A stretch of 64,000 nucleotides of DNA from Enterococcus sp. HY326. GTDB lineage: Bacteria > Bacillota > Bacilli > Lactobacillales > Enterococcaceae. Both the position numbers and the translations under genes were made by a program. Below the pieces are notes generated by a model. It ran no database searches. It was not told the DNA's origin and was given only the letters and a program-made list of their open reading frames with translations. The stretch covers positions 1-64,000 of the forward strand of contig NZ_JANLGQ010000008.1 in assembly GCF_026157065.1 (NCBI RefSeq), in the 5' to 3' direction. Position 1 is the stretch's first letter, and every line of letters starts with the position of its first letter. This document shows positions 16,564-26,202 of this stretch, piece by piece.

Positions 16564-17895
16564 TTAAGCACGTTCCATGACCTGACAGACGACTAATGCT
16601 TTAGCGACAATTGTATTTTCTAAAAAAACTTCAATATCTAGTTTAGCCGAACGGCGACCAATTTCCAAGACCCGCGGCCGAATTTCTAAATCACTTTCCA
16701 ATTGAATCAAACGCAAGTAATGGAGATTAATTTGTTCAATCAAAATATTGCGCCGTTGATTGGCGACCATTGTCCGCTGGGCGACGTTGGAAATAATTTC
16801 ACTGAGCACCCCAAAGGAAATTGTCCCGACACTGTTTACCATCTGCGGTGTCACGACAAAATGATAGGAATAATCTTCGTTTTGTTTGCCCTCCTGCTCA
16901 TCCTCCACCGTGATAACTTCACCGGCAATCTGATCAGAAATAGTGTCCGCAATTTGCGGCTGCCGTTGAACCATTTGCATGGCCTTCATGACATCTTGCC
17001 GACTAACAATTCCGGATAAAGTCAAATCATCTTCGACAACCGGCATCACCTCTAAGCCGTCCCAAATCATTTGGTGACTGACAGAGGCAACGCTCATGGT
17101 GCGCTTAACATAAATGGGATCTTTAGTCATAATTTTTTCAATCAATTGATGGTCATTTTTGCCGATAATATCTTTAGCAGTCACAATGCCAATCAAACGC
17201 TGATTACGATTCACTACTGGAAAACGGGAATGCCGAGTCTCTTCTGACAGCCGTTGAAATTCTTTAACACAATCAGAGCCATGAAGGTAAATGGCTTTAT
17301 CTAAAGGCACATAAATATCTGATACCAGCATAATATCTTTTTTAATCAGCTGATCGCTTAACGCCCGATTAATCATTGTCGCCACTGTAAACGTATCATA
17401 GGTGGTTCTTAATACTGGCAGTGCTAGTTCATCTGCAAGCTGTGAAATTTCATCCGTCGTTTCAAAGCCACCGGTAATCAAAACGGCGGCGCCTTCTGTC
17501 AGCGCTAATTTTTGAACGCCTTCACGATTTCCGACAATCATTAGTGAGCCTGGCGTGATGTAGCGTTCCATTGCAGATTCGGTCATGGCGCCAATGACAA
17601 ATTTATTTAAACTTTTGTCTAGTCCTTCACTACCGCCAAGCACGTCTCCTTCAATAATTCGGACAACTTCACCGAAGGTCAGCTTCTCAATATTTTTTTT
17701 CAGCTTGCGTTCAATGCGAATCGTACCGACCCTTTGAATTGTCGAGACTAAGCCGATGGTTTCTGCATCTTTGATTGCCCGATAAGCCGTGCCTTCACTG
17801 ACGGAGAGGTCTTTGGCAATCCGGCGAACTGAAATTCGTTCGCCCACCGGTAGGCTTTCAATGTGATTTAAAATTAAATCATGTTTTGTTGCCAT
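16564..17895 (-). CDS. ytoI: CBS/DRTGG/hotdog regulatory protein, YtoI
   Basis: The 443-residue protein has four modules in order. An N-terminal winged helix (about 1-65, with VRRIAKDLSVSEGTAYRAIK) is followed by a DRTGG domain (about 70-185), a CBS pair (about 190-310, with RFPVVNRNQRLIGIVTAKD) and a C-terminal hotdog fold. This is the architecture of YtoI. It is probably a nucleotide-sensing regulator, but its targets are not known. It sits between ytkL (11-bp gap) and nrnA. Confidence 0.92.
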   Translation of the reverse strand: MATKHDLILNHIESLPVGERISVRRIAKDLSVSEGTAYRAIKDAETIGLVSTIQRVGTIRIERKLKKNIEKLTFGEVVRIIEGDVLGGSEGLDKSLNKFVIGAMTESAMERYITPGSLMIVGNREGVQKLALTEGAAVLITGGFETTDEISQLADELALPVLRTTYDTFTVATMINRALSDQLIKKDIMLVSDIYVPLDKAIYLHGSDCVKEFQRLSEETRHSRFPVVNRNQRLIGIVTAKDIIGKNDHQLIEKIMTKDPIYVKRTMSVASVSHQMIWDGLEVMPVVEDDLTLSGIVSRQDVMKAMQMVQRQPQIADTISDQIAGEVITVEDEQEGKQNEDYSYHFVVTPQMVNSVGTISFGVLSEIISNVAQRTMVANQRRNILIEQINLHYLRLIQLESDLEIRPRVLEIGRRSAKLDIEVFLENTIVAKALVVCQVMERA

Positions 17896-17906
17896 GGGTC
17901 TGCCTC

Positions 17907-18587
17907 CTAAAATTCAAAGCTGGTGTCCGGGGTTACTACCCGGCCCACATGTTTTGGTAGTAATTGAATAAATGCTTCTGGGTCCTGTTGAATCACTGGA
18001 AAAGTATTATAGTGAATCGGTACCACTTGCTTAGCCTGCACTCGTTTGGCAGCCCGAGCAGCTTCTTCAGGTCCCATCGTAAAATTGTCGCCGATTGGCA
18101 AAAAGGCCAAATCGATGTCGTAATTTTCGCCGATTAAACTCATATCGCTGAACTCAGCAGTATCGCCGGCGTGATAAATTGTTTTGCCTTCAATTTCTAA
18201 AATCATTCCGGCAGCTTCCCCCATATAAAGCAGCTGGCCTTCGTATTCATAGGCAGAGGAATGGAGCGCCGGTACTAATTTAACCGAGCCAAAAGGAAAT
18301 TCGAATTTGCCACCTAAGTTTAAGCCGTGGCCTTTAATTCCAAAGCGGCCGAAGAAATTAACCAACTCCACCATGCCGATGACTTGTGCGTGATTTTTTT
18401 CGGCAATTTCCCGGGTGTCGCCAATATGATCGCCATGTCCGTGGGTTAATAAAATATAATCCACTTTTAAGTCTGCTGGGTCTACCCGCGTCAGTGGATT
18501 ATCAGAAAGATAGGGATCAATTAAAAGTTTTTGGTTGTTTGTGAGTTCTATTAAGAATGCTGAATGTCCGAAATAAGTAATTTTCAT
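17907..18587 (-). CDS. ytkL: Metal-dependent hydrolase, UPF0173 / YtkL (beta-lactamase fold)
   Basis: The 226-residue protein of the metallo-beta-lactamase superfamily has the metal motif LTHGHGDHIGDT, a second His in ALHSSAYE, YHAGDTAEFSDM and the C-terminal VPIHYNTFP. This is the UPF0173 signature. The substrate is unknown. It is the first gene of the ytkL-ytoI-nrnA operon, with a promoter at 18648-18676. Confidence 0.92.
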   Translation of the reverse strand: MKITYFGHSAFLIELTNNQKLLIDPYLSDNPLTRVDPADLKVDYILLTHGHGDHIGDTREIAEKNHAQVIGMVELVNFFGRFGIKGHGLNLGGKFEFPFGSVKLVPALHSSAYEYEGQLLYMGEAAGMILEIEGKTIYHAGDTAEFSDMSLIGENYDIDLAFLPIGDNFTMGPEEAARAAKRVQAKQVVPIHYNTFPVIQQDPEAFIQLLPKHVGRVVTPDTSFEF

Positions 18588-18647
18588 CAGAATACCCTCC
18601 GTTTAGCTAAAATCTGTGCTGTAAAAGTAATACAGTTTATCAAAACA

Positions 18648-18676
18648 ATTATAACAGTTTTCCAAGCAATCTCCAA
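18648..18676 (-). promoter_or_regulatory. Promoter of the ytkL operon
   Basis: On the minus strand a TGT-extended consensus -10 box TATAAT (18648-18653) lies 17 bp after a weak -35 box TTGGAG. It is 60 bp upstream of the ytkL start. The rest of the gap up to 18824 shows nothing recognisable. Confidence 0.65.
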
Positions 18677-18824
18677 TCAAGCTGACTGAAAGAAGCAAAA
18701 TTTTGGCCATTCACGCAAAAAAACCAAAAAAAATTGTTTAAATGAATTATTTTTGAAAGATGCTGCGTTTTTGATACAAAAATCAAAGTTAAATTTTATT
18801 GCTCCCTCACGATTTCTAGTAGAA

Positions 18825-18867
18825 CAAAAAAGCTTGAAACTTAGCGTTTACTAAGCTCAAGCTTTTG
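18825..18867 (-). terminator. Rho-independent terminator
   Basis: AAAAGCTTGAGCTTAG pairs with CTAAGTTTCAAGCTTTT (small internal mismatch), followed by T on the minus strand. It ends the gene at 18869-19078. Confidence 0.85.
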
Positions 18868-18868
18868 G

Positions 18869-19078
18869 TTATTTGTTGTCTTCTTCAAAATACTCTTCGT
18901 AATCGCCATAATCCTCGAAAACGTCTGCTTGGTTATCATTATTGGTGTCATCCAAGGCATCCATTCCTGTCATTGCCTTATCCAAAGTATCAACCTCGGT
19001 GTTTTCCAGCAGCTGCGCTTTGTATTCCTCTTCTGATATAACTTTACCTGTTTTTTTATGTCTGAAAAATCTAGGCAT
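18869..19078 (-). CDS. Small acidic-tailed protein, 69 aa, function unknown
   Basis: The protein begins MPRFFRHKKTGKVISEEEY, a basic then charged head. It continues into a strongly acidic tail (about half Asp/Glu/Asn in the last 35 residues, including EDYGDYEEYFEED). No family is recognised. The frame opens 14 codons earlier at 19120, but GGTGA at the right distance favours the ATG at 19078. It has its own terminator. Confidence 0.65.
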   Translation of the reverse strand: MPRFFRHKKTGKVISEEEYKAQLLENTEVDTLDKAMTGMDALDDTNNDNQADVFEDYGDYEEYFEEDNK

Positions 19079-19186
19079 CTTCTTCACCGCTTTCCTTAAG
19101 ATACTTTTATTGTACGCCATCTTAAAAAAATTTACGACTATTAAGGTGCTCGACCAGCAAGTCTTGACAATAAAATTGCAGTTTCT

Positions 19187-19672
19187 TTATTTTTTGACGA
19201 TGGCGGTCAGTTGCGGTTGAATAAACGCAATAAAATCTTTTACCGACAATTTAATTCCCTTGCCTAATTCACCAGCAGAAACAACGATTTCTGGTAACTC
19301 TTGGACTTTTTCATCAATCAAAATCGGAAAATCTGGATGGTGCTTGCGAATGCCAAAAGGTGTATTAGCGCCATGCTCATAACCGGTTTGCTCAATGACA
19401 TACTCAATCGGCGGCAAACCGATTTTACGATTGCCGGTAGCTTTGGCAACTGCTTTATAATCCATGCGCTTTGTCAAGGGTACTAAAGCAATCACGACAC
19501 CAGTCTTATCGCCTTTTAAGACTAGTGTCTTATAAATAATTTCTTTTGGAAAATTTAGTTGCGCCTCCAGCAATTCTTCTGTGCCATTGACTTCTTGTGT
19601 GGGAAACACGATGGCTTCATAGGCCATTTGATTTTCTGATAAATAACTTTCAACTTCATTTTTATCGGCCAT
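19187..19672 (-). CDS. ebsC: Cys-tRNA(Pro)/aminoacyl-tRNA deacylase, YbaK/EbsC family
   Basis: The 161-residue protein has the YbaK/EbsC fold. EIIYKTLVLKGDKTGVVIALVP contains the catalytic Lys, followed by GNRKIGLPP, GYEHGANTPFGIRKHHP and VSAGELGKGIKLSVKDF. YbaK-type enzymes hydrolyse misacylated Cys-tRNA(Pro). The name EbsC comes from Enterococcus. Its start overlaps the end of the MFS gene by 11 bp. Confidence 0.92.
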   Translation of the reverse strand: MADKNEVESYLSENQMAYEAIVFPTQEVNGTEELLEAQLNFPKEIIYKTLVLKGDKTGVVIALVPLTKRMDYKAVAKATGNRKIGLPPIEYVIEQTGYEHGANTPFGIRKHHPDFPILIDEKVQELPEIVVSAGELGKGIKLSVKDFIAFIQPQLTAIVKK

Positions 19673-21098
19673 TAACTTTTCGCTCCTTGCGTGTTCTAAG
19701 ATAAGTAATTAACAGTGCTACAAAACATAAAATAAACGAGCCTAAGAAAGCAATTTCCATCCCGAAAATAAAAATTTCTGGCCGTCCATTGATGTAAGTC
19801 GTCACCTTTTGACCATAAGCAACACTCATGGCTTGATAGAGAATCGTCGTGGACAAAGCAATCCCGATTTCCATCCCAAAATTGCGGGCGAAGCTATTTA
19901 AACTGCCAGCAATTCCTAAATTTTCTTTGTTGACGCTGCTCATAATCATCGTGTTATTCGGTGATTGGAAGAGGGCATTGCCCAAGCCCATCAAGGCAGT
20001 AAAAAGGCAAAAATACCACAAAGGTGTCGTTAAACCTAAAAACATATAGCCTAATTGGGCAGCTGCCAAAAGAATTAAGCCTGAAAACACTAATTTTTTA
20101 GCTCCCAGTACATCAGTTAAATAGCCGCTTAACGGCGAGCCCACCACCATCATCAGTGGAAAGACCATCATTAAAATACCGGCAAAGCTGGCGCTGTAGC
20201 CAAGGGCATCCTGCAGGTAATAAGGCATGATAACATTGACAAAAAAGTTCGAGGCAAAAATAAAGACTGCCGTAACGAGACCCATTGTAAAAATCCGATT
20301 GTTAAAAATTTTGAAGTCAATCAGCGGAGTTGTCTGCCGTTTTTCAAGACGATAGAAAATAATAAAAGCCGCAACTGCAATCACCCATAGGCCAATCACC
20401 TGCCAAGCAGTAAAGCCTAGCTCTTGGCCGATAAAAATGCCGCCGAATAAACTGATAATGCCGATGGCAAAGATAATAAAGCCGGCAAAATCAATTTTTT
20501 CTTTGCTCTTTGTTAAATCCTTTGGTAAAAATTTTTCACCGATTAAAATCGTAACAAGACCCACGGGAATATTAATCCAAAAAATATATGGCCAACTTAA
20601 ATGAGATAAAATCAACCCGCCTAATCCCGGACCAGTAATCGAACCTAGTGAGACAAAGGCGCCAATCATCCCCAGCGCTCTGCCCCGTTCTTTTAACGGA
20701 AAAATCTCAGTAATAATACCGGAGTTGGTGGCCATTGTCATACTGGCCCCAATCGCTTGAATCACCCGACCGAATAATAAAAATAATAGCGAATGATTGA
20801 AACCGCAGAGTAATGAGCCTAATACAAAAATAATTGTCCCAATCCGAAAAATCCGAATTTTGCCCCAGCTGTCACCAATTTTCCCAAAAAGCAGCAGACA
20901 GGCGCAGACCACCATTAAATAAACGGATGCCACCCAGGCGGCTTGATTCATCAACACACCTAAATCCTTTGAAATAGTCGGTAACGCAATGTTGACGATA
21001 CTGGAATCGAGGGTCGACATAAAGGTGAACATCGCCACACAGACTAAAATCCACCAGCGTTGTTTTTGAACTTTGGCATCATCTTGATAGGTTTTCAT
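19662..21098 (-). CDS. DHA2-family MFS drug:H+ antiporter (14 TM)
   Basis: The 478-residue protein has about 14 hydrophobic segments. It carries the DHA2 motif LDSSIVNIALPTISKDLG in the first helix region, motif A-like GKIGDSWGKIRIF and motif C-like GPGLGGLILSHLSW. It should export hydrophobic or cationic compounds by proton exchange, but specificity cannot be read. The gene ends 11 bp inside ebsC, so the two are coupled. No regulator gene is adjacent. Confidence 0.9.
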   Translation of the reverse strand: MKTYQDDAKVQKQRWWILVCVAMFTFMSTLDSSIVNIALPTISKDLGVLMNQAAWVASVYLMVVCACLLLFGKIGDSWGKIRIFRIGTIIFVLGSLLCGFNHSLLFLLFGRVIQAIGASMTMATNSGIITEIFPLKERGRALGMIGAFVSLGSITGPGLGGLILSHLSWPYIFWINIPVGLVTILIGEKFLPKDLTKSKEKIDFAGFIIFAIGIISLFGGIFIGQELGFTAWQVIGLWVIAVAAFIIFYRLEKRQTTPLIDFKIFNNRIFTMGLVTAVFIFASNFFVNVIMPYYLQDALGYSASFAGILMMVFPLMMVVGSPLSGYLTDVLGAKKLVFSGLILLAAAQLGYMFLGLTTPLWYFCLFTALMGLGNALFQSPNNTMIMSSVNKENLGIAGSLNSFARNFGMEIGIALSTTILYQAMSVAYGQKVTTYINGRPEIFIFGMEIAFLGSFILCFVALLITYLRTRKERKVNGR

Positions 21099-21123
21099 GC
21101 CACTCCTTCTTTCTGATAATTTT

Positions 21124-21158
21124 TACAAAAGAAAAGCCCGCCGACATCCGACAGGCCT
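21124..21158 (-). terminator. Terminator of the asd-dapA-rnjB operon
   Basis: On the minus strand AGGCCTGTCG pairs with CGGCGGGCTT (three wobble pairs) around a 5-nt loop, then TTCTTTTG. It follows the rnjB stop. Confidence 0.7.
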
Positions 21159-21163
21159 GTTTC

Positions 21164-22846
21164 CTAGTTGCGACTGCGCTTACGCTGCGTTGCCTCCATG
21201 ATGACTGGTAAAATCACTGGACGACGCTTCGTTTGTTCAAAGAGATAACGCCCCAGCTGATCACGAATGTCTTGTTTTAATTTGCTCCATTCAAAATCTT
21301 TACTTTGCAAATGCTTTTCAACAATGTCACTGATCATCTTACTGCATTCTTTCATCAAATCACGGCTGGTTTTGACATAGACAAAACCACGGGAGGTAAT
21401 CTGTGGCGCCGAAACAATTTTTTGTTCTCGGCGATTGATGGTTACAACTGCCACAAAAATCCCGTCTTCTGATAAAATTTTTCGATCCCGCAAAACAATG
21501 TTGCCGATATCACCGACACCTAAACCGTCAATCATCACATTATCTGCTGTCGTACTGCCGGCATAAGCCATTTTACCTTTGGCGTATTCCAAAATATCGC
21601 CACGGCCGGTGATGTAAATATCTTTATAGGCCATTCCCACTTCATGGGCTAAATCAGCATGGGCAGCTAGCTGACGGTATTCCCCTTGGACGGGAATGAA
21701 ATATTTTGGATTCATAAAGTTTAACATCAACTGTAAATCGTTGGCATTGGCATGGCCGGAGACCCGGAAATTTTCCGAAATCTGTTTGACAACGCCGCCT
21801 GCCCGATAAATCATGTCCTCTGTTTTAGCCACGACTGTTTCCATGGCTGTCGTTGGCGTTGTTGTGATGTAAACTAAATCGCCTTTTTCAATCCGCAATG
21901 AACGATGGGCACCATTGGCCATCCGCTGTAGCGATTTAATCGGCTCACCCATGCGGCCGCTCTCTAAAATCAGAATTTCCTCTGGCGAATATTTTTTCAT
22001 TTCCTTCAAGGTAACTAATAAATCTTCACTCGGCAAATGCAGGCGATTTAATTTCATCGCCGTGCGGATGATTCTTTCGACATCTTGGCCAGTTAAGACA
22101 ACTTTACGATTGGCTTTAGCGGCTGCATTTAAAATTTGTTGAACCCGTTGCAGGTTGCTGGCAACGCTGGCAACAATAATGCGGCCTTCCCAATAGCGAA
22201 TCGTATCTAACACTTCGTCGGCAATTTCCCGCTCAGAGGCTGTTTGAACCGTGCTCTCAGCGTTAGAAGAATCACTTAAAAGCGCTAAGACACCTTCTTT
22301 GCCAATTTCGGCTAAGCGACCATAATCGGTTTTGTACATAGCTACAGCGCTTTGATCAAACTTAAAGTCGCCGGTGTAAACAATATTGCCTTCTTTAGTC
22401 TTCAAGTTAATTCCAACAGATTCAGGAATTGTATGGGTCGTTCTAAAGAAGCTGACGGTTGCATGGGCAAAATCAATTTCCGTATGCTCATCAATTACAT
22501 GAAATTCGTTGAACTGTTTGCTCTCGTCATTGGCATTGACGGATAATTTAGCCAATTCAATGGTCAAGGCTGTCCCGAAGACCGGTACATTCATTTTTGA
22601 AACAAAATAGGGTAAAGCTCCGATTGCATCAGCATGGCCGTGGGTCAGGAAGACTCCCGCCACTCGGTCAGCATTTTCTTCTAAATAAGTAAAGTCAGGA
22701 ATCACGACATCAATTCCTAATAATTCGTTTTCTGGATATTTTAGTCCGCAATCAAGGACAAAAATTTCATCCTCCACCTCAACGACATACAGGTTTTTTC
22801 CATTTTCCCGGACACCGCCAAGAGGGATGATTTTAATGTTGCTCAT
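21164..22846 (-). CDS. rnjB: Ribonuclease J2
   Basis: The 560-residue beta-CASP metallo-beta-lactamase shows PLGGVRENGKNLYVVE, FLTHGHADAIGALPYF, FFRTTHTIPESVG, YTGDFKFDQ, RVSGHANANDLQLML and MIDGLGVGDIGN. The metal motif HGHADAIG departs from the canonical HxHxDH: the last Asp-His pair is replaced. This is the pattern of the weakly active J2 paralogue that partners RNase J1. GAGGTGAAAAA before the ATG at 22846 fixes the start; the frame extends 11 codons further. It is downstream of asd and dapA, as in E. faecalis as I recall it. Confidence 0.92.
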   Translation of the reverse strand: MSNIKIIPLGGVRENGKNLYVVEVEDEIFVLDCGLKYPENELLGIDVVIPDFTYLEENADRVAGVFLTHGHADAIGALPYFVSKMNVPVFGTALTIELAKLSVNANDESKQFNEFHVIDEHTEIDFAHATVSFFRTTHTIPESVGINLKTKEGNIVYTGDFKFDQSAVAMYKTDYGRLAEIGKEGVLALLSDSSNAESTVQTASEREIADEVLDTIRYWEGRIIVASVASNLQRVQQILNAAAKANRKVVLTGQDVERIIRTAMKLNRLHLPSEDLLVTLKEMKKYSPEEILILESGRMGEPIKSLQRMANGAHRSLRIEKGDLVYITTTPTTAMETVVAKTEDMIYRAGGVVKQISENFRVSGHANANDLQLMLNFMNPKYFIPVQGEYRQLAAHADLAHEVGMAYKDIYITGRGDILEYAKGKMAYAGSTTADNVMIDGLGVGDIGNIVLRDRKILSEDGIFVAVVTINRREQKIVSAPQITSRGFVYVKTSRDLMKECSKMISDIVEKHLQSKDFEWSKLKQDIRDQLGRYLFEQTKRRPVILPVIMEATQRKRSRN

Positions 22847-22886
22847 TTTTTCACCTCTCTGAAGTAACTCGCCATACATAGGAAAG

Positions 22887-22911
22887 TCAGCCCTTCTAAT
22901 AGAAGCGCTGA
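22887..22911 (-). other. Intercistronic hairpin between dapA and rnjB
   Basis: TCAGCGCTTCT and AGAAGGGCTGA pair (one mismatch) around ATT. No T run follows, so it is more likely a processing or stability element in the dapA-rnjB transcript than a terminator. Confidence 0.45.
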
Positions 22912-22919
22912 AGCCCGTT

Positions 22920-23792
22920 TTATAAGTCGAGAACTTTTAAAATTTGTTCTTTTTCAGTTTCTGAGCATTCCACCATCGGCAAGCGCAGGCCACCGGCTGG
23001 AATGTGCAGATAATTTAAAGCCATTTTAATTGCCGCTGGCGAAGGCACTGAAAACAGTGCATTAATCTTCGGCAATAATTTTCTTTGCATCGCCGCCGCT
23101 TGCGCTAGGCGGCCGGCTTCAAGATCTTGATACATTTGATAATATTGGTCGCCGTAAATATGACTGGCCACTGAGATAACCCCGTGTCCGCCTAAAACTT
23201 TTGTGTGAAAAGCCAAGCCGTCTTCACCGGTGTAGACTAAAAAGTCAGCCGGTGCATTTTCAATCAATTCGGTGATGGCTTCGATGCCAGCACATTCTTT
23301 AATAGCAACAATATTGTCTAACTCAGCTAGGCGTAAAGTTGTCGCAACTGCTAAGCTGGCAACTGTGCGACCAGGTACATTATACAAAATAATCGGTAGG
23401 CTGCTGCTTTCTGCTATTGCTTTGAAATGCTGGTACAAACCTTCTTGATTCGGTTTATTGTAATAAGGTACCACAGCTAACCCCGCGGCAATCCCGCCGA
23501 GCGCTTCAACCTCTTTAACAAAATTAATCGTGTCCCGGGTGTCGTTGGTCCCGACACCGACAATAATTGGCACCCGATTATCGACTAAGCGAATAACCTC
23601 TTTAAACAAAAGAAATTCTTCGTCATGGGTTAAAGTCGGCGATTCACCGGTTGTTCCAGCCACCACCAGACCTTCTGTATGTGTGCTTAATAAGTGTTCA
23701 ATTAATTCCGGCAAGCGGGTAAAGTCCACGTTCCCTTCCTCATCAAAGGGGGTAACCATGGCAGTAATAATCGTTGCACTTGTTAACTCCAT
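22920..23792 (-). CDS. dapA: 4-hydroxy-tetrahydrodipicolinate synthase
   Basis: The 290-residue (beta/alpha)8 lyase condenses pyruvate with aspartate semialdehyde in the lysine/diaminopimelate pathway. The motifs are GTTGESPTLTHDEE, VPYYNKPNQEGLYQHF (with the proton-relay Tyr) and the Schiff-base Lys in IVAIKECAG. It lies 24 bp after asd, so substrate supplier and user are co-transcribed. Confidence 0.96.
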   Translation of the reverse strand: MELTSATIITAMVTPFDEEGNVDFTRLPELIEHLLSTHTEGLVVAGTTGESPTLTHDEEFLLFKEVIRLVDNRVPIIVGVGTNDTRDTINFVKEVEALGGIAAGLAVVPYYNKPNQEGLYQHFKAIAESSSLPIILYNVPGRTVASLAVATTLRLAELDNIVAIKECAGIEAITELIENAPADFLVYTGEDGLAFHTKVLGGHGVISVASHIYGDQYYQMYQDLEAGRLAQAAAMQRKLLPKINALFSVPSPAAIKMALNYLHIPAGGLRLPMVECSETEKEQILKVLDL

Positions 23793-23816
23793 TTTTCTCG
23801 ACCTCTCAATAAAAAA

Positions 23817-24872
23817 CTATTTCGCAGCAATTAAGCCCATTTCGTGCATTTTTTCGGCAATCTGAACGGAATTCCAGGCCGCTCCCTTTAAGAGATTGTC
23901 TGAAACCACCCACATATGAAAACCATTTGCGACATCCAAATCTTTTCTGATACGACCGACAAAGGTTTCTTTTTGACCGACAGCATTTAAAGCCTGCGGA
24001 TAAATTTGTTGACTCGGATCATCCTCTAAAACGGCTCCTGGAGCTGCCGCAATGACTTCTTTAATCCCGGCAACCGTCGCAGCGTCTTTGACTTCGATGT
24101 AAACTGACTCAGAGTGACCAGAAACAACCGGAATCCGTACACAGGTCGCCGCCACTTTAATGGCCTCGTCTTCCATGATTTTTTTTGTTTCATTAATCAT
24201 CTTCCACTCTTCATAGGTATAGCCTTCTTCAGCAAAGACATCAATTTGCGGCAACGCATTAAAGGCAATCGGATAATGTTTTTTATCACTGCCGGCTGGT
24301 AAAATATTGGCATCAATATCTTTAGTGGCAACCCCTGTTAAAAATTCCTGCGCCTGCACTTTTAATTCTTCAATCGCCTGCGCTCCCGCACCAGATACCG
24401 CCTGATAAGTGGAGACAACAATCCGCTCTAAACCATATTTTTGACGAACTGGTTCCAAGGCCACCATCATTTGAATGGTGGAGCAATTTGGATTGGCAAT
24501 GATTCCTTGATGCGTGCGTAAAGCTTCTGGATTGACCTCAGGAACCACTAAAGGAACATTTGGGTCCATCCGAAAATAGCTGGTATTGTCGACAACAATT
24601 GCCCCTCGTTTAACTGCTTCAGGCACAAAGGTTTTTGAAATCCCGCCACCTGCGCTAAACAAAGCAATGTCGATGCCCTCAAAAGATTCCGGCACTAATT
24701 CTTCAACCGTCAGCATTTGATCTTTAAAAGCCAATTGTTTGCCTGCAGAACGTTTTGATGCTAAAAGTTTAATTTCCTTAATCGGCAGCGTTGTTTCCGC
24801 CAACATTTCCAACATCTTGGTACCAACTGCGCCAGTCGCTCCCACAACGGCTATTTTATATCCTGCTTCCAT
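23817..24872 (-). CDS. asd: Aspartate-semialdehyde dehydrogenase
   Basis: The 351-residue enzyme reduces aspartyl phosphate to aspartate semialdehyde with NADPH. It has the Rossmann motif [16 protein letters not shown], the active-site Cys in [13 protein letters not shown], and [18 protein letters not shown]. The catalytic His lies in [10 protein letters not shown]. It is the first gene of asd-dapA-rnjB. GGAGG precedes the ATG. No lysine riboswitch or T-box was seen in the short leader. Confidence 0.96.
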   Translation of the reverse strand: MEAGYKIAVVGATGAVGTKMLEMLAETTLPIKEIKLLASKRSAGKQLAFKDQMLTVEELVPESFEGIDIALFSAGGGISKTFVPEAVKRGAIVVDNTSYFRMDPNVPLVVPEVNPEALRTHQGIIANPNCSTIQMMVALEPVRQKYGLERIVVSTYQAVSGAGAQAIEELKVQAQEFLTGVATKDIDANILPAGSDKKHYPIAFNALPQIDVFAEEGYTYEEWKMINETKKIMEDEAIKVAATCVRIPVVSGHSESVYIEVKDAATVAGIKEVIAAAPGAVLEDDPSQQIYPQALNAVGQKETFVGRIRKDLDVANGFHMWVVSDNLLKGAAWNSVQIAEKMHEMGLIAAK

Positions 24873-24955
24873 CCGTGAATTCCTCCATATGACGCCAGAC
24901 TTTCAGCTCCCGACAAAAAGGCTGGACTTCCTTCATTTATTAATTTGCTTTTCCC

Positions 24956-24961
24956 ATTTTA
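24956..24961 (-). promoter_or_regulatory. Extended -10 box upstream of asd
   Basis: ATGGTAAAAT on the minus strand gives a TGn-extended -10 box about 84 bp before the asd start. The -35 region is poor. It implies a leader of roughly 75 nt without recognisable riboswitch structure. Confidence 0.4.
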
Positions 24962-25078
24962 CCATAAAAGTGCTAATTACTATAGGGATTGTCCTGCTAA
25001 TTTGAAAATTGCTTAAGAAACAGCAGCCAGTGAAAATGAACTATGTGACTGCTGAACCGACTAAAAAATTTTTTTCAA

Positions 25079-25132
25079 ATAAAAAACCTCCTGTAAACTT
25101 CGGGAAAACCCAAAATTAACAGGAGGTAAAAA
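25079..25132 (-). terminator. Terminator of csbD
   Basis: CCTCCTGT pairs with ACAGGAGG and an inner TTTTGGG/CCCGAAG stem continues it. T5 follows on the minus strand. Confidence 0.9.
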
Positions 25133-25161
25133 AGTTGAGGGGAATCAACTTATTCACGAAA

Positions 25162-25413
25162 TTACTTATTGTGTTTAGACATTTTTGCTTTTAAGTCTTC
25201 GTAGCCTTCTTTGACATCATCGCCAATTTCATCAGCTTTTTCTTTGACTTTATCGCCTAAATCACGAGCTTTACTTTTGGCGTCGGCGCCTTTGGATTGG
25301 ACCTTGCCTTCCATTTCTTTAGACTTGTCATCCGTTGCTTTGCCGTAAGCTTCTTTGCCTTCACCAGCAACTTTATCTTTTGCGTCATTCATTCGACCTT
25401 TTAAATCTGCCAT
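25162..25413 (-). CDS. csbD: CsbD family stress-response protein
   Basis: The 83-residue, highly charged, Lys/Asp/Glu/Ala-rich hydrophilic protein has the CsbD-like repeat pattern ([20 protein letters not shown], then [10 protein letters not shown] and [12 protein letters not shown]). Such proteins are abundant under stress; the molecular role is unknown. It carries a strong AGGAGG site. An extended -10 box TGATACAAT lies at 25444-25449. Confidence 0.92.
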   Translation of the reverse strand: MADLKGRMNDAKDKVAGEGKEAYGKATDDKSKEMEGKVQSKGADAKSKARDLGDKVKEKADEIGDDVKEGYEDLKAKMSKHNK

Positions 25414-25487
25414 GATTGATCGCCTCCTTTTGTTGATGAATTTATTGTATCATCCACAACCAAAAACGAAGAAAATCCAGCTTATTT

Positions 25488-26087
25488 TTACAACAAACTC
25501 AGCCAAATTTTAGCGCTATTAATCTCATCCATACTGACCTGATGCCCGTAGTCAAAGGTGTTTGCGCTGATTTCAGCCTGACGCCCTTCAAAATTATCGA
25601 CCAATTCGGAAAATGCTGAATCCGAAACAATCGGATCATTTTTCCCTTTGGAGAGCCAAACTTTTTTATCGCTTAAATCGAAATCCTTTGTCTTAACCCC
25701 TAGAGACATCGGATGAAATAAAATGGCCTTATTCAATTTGGTTTTTCGCTCCAATAGTAAATGTGCCGCAATATTGGCACCATTTGAATACCCAACTAAA
25801 ATCCAATCCTCCAAAGGAACATTGTCCTTTGCGCTGTGCTTTTCAATTTCTGCTAATAAATTGTCAGTTTCTTTTTCTAAACTAGGAATATCAAACTGAT
25901 TTAACCCATTACGTTTAAAAAACCGATTCATGCCATCTTCTTGGACATCTCCACGAAAAGATAAAATCGTACAGCTGCCATCAAGGAAACGGGCAATATC
26001 CACCAGCGACGTTTCATCGCCGCCAGTCCCGTGCAATAACAATAATTTTTTCCCTTGGCTTTGCCCTTCATTGAAATAATATTCCAT
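25488..26087 (-). CDS. Alpha/beta hydrolase, carboxylesterase-like
   Basis: The 199-residue serine hydrolase has the oxyanion-hole segment LLLHGTGGDETSL, the nucleophile elbow GYSNGANIA (Ser near 118), an Asp in KGKNDPIVS and a His in FDYGHQVS. This matches the small phospholipase/carboxylesterase group that includes MhqD-like proteins linked to quinone resistance. The substrate is not determined. It is a single gene between csbD and ndh. Confidence 0.88.
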   Translation of the reverse strand: MEYYFNEGQSQGKKLLLLHGTGGDETSLVDIARFLDGSCTILSFRGDVQEDGMNRFFKRNGLNQFDIPSLEKETDNLLAEIEKHSAKDNVPLEDWILVGYSNGANIAAHLLLERKTKLNKAILFHPMSLGVKTKDFDLSDKKVWLSKGKNDPIVSDSAFSELVDNFEGRQAEISANTFDYGHQVSMDEINSAKIWLSLL

Positions 26088-26202
26088 GTGCTTAAAACCT
26101 CCGATCGCTTACTTTTAATAAGCTAATCATAGCATCGGAAATTTTTTTTGCCAATTAATTGGCTTAACTCTTCTTTAGGACCTTCTCTTTAAATTTTTTT
26201 AA

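Noticed and set aside
22352-22546. Plus-strand frame antisense to rnjB
   Set aside because: Shadow frame without start signals.
24873-24955. Lysine riboswitch or T-box in the asd leader
   Set aside because: The leader is too short and lacks the conserved helices and T-box sequence.
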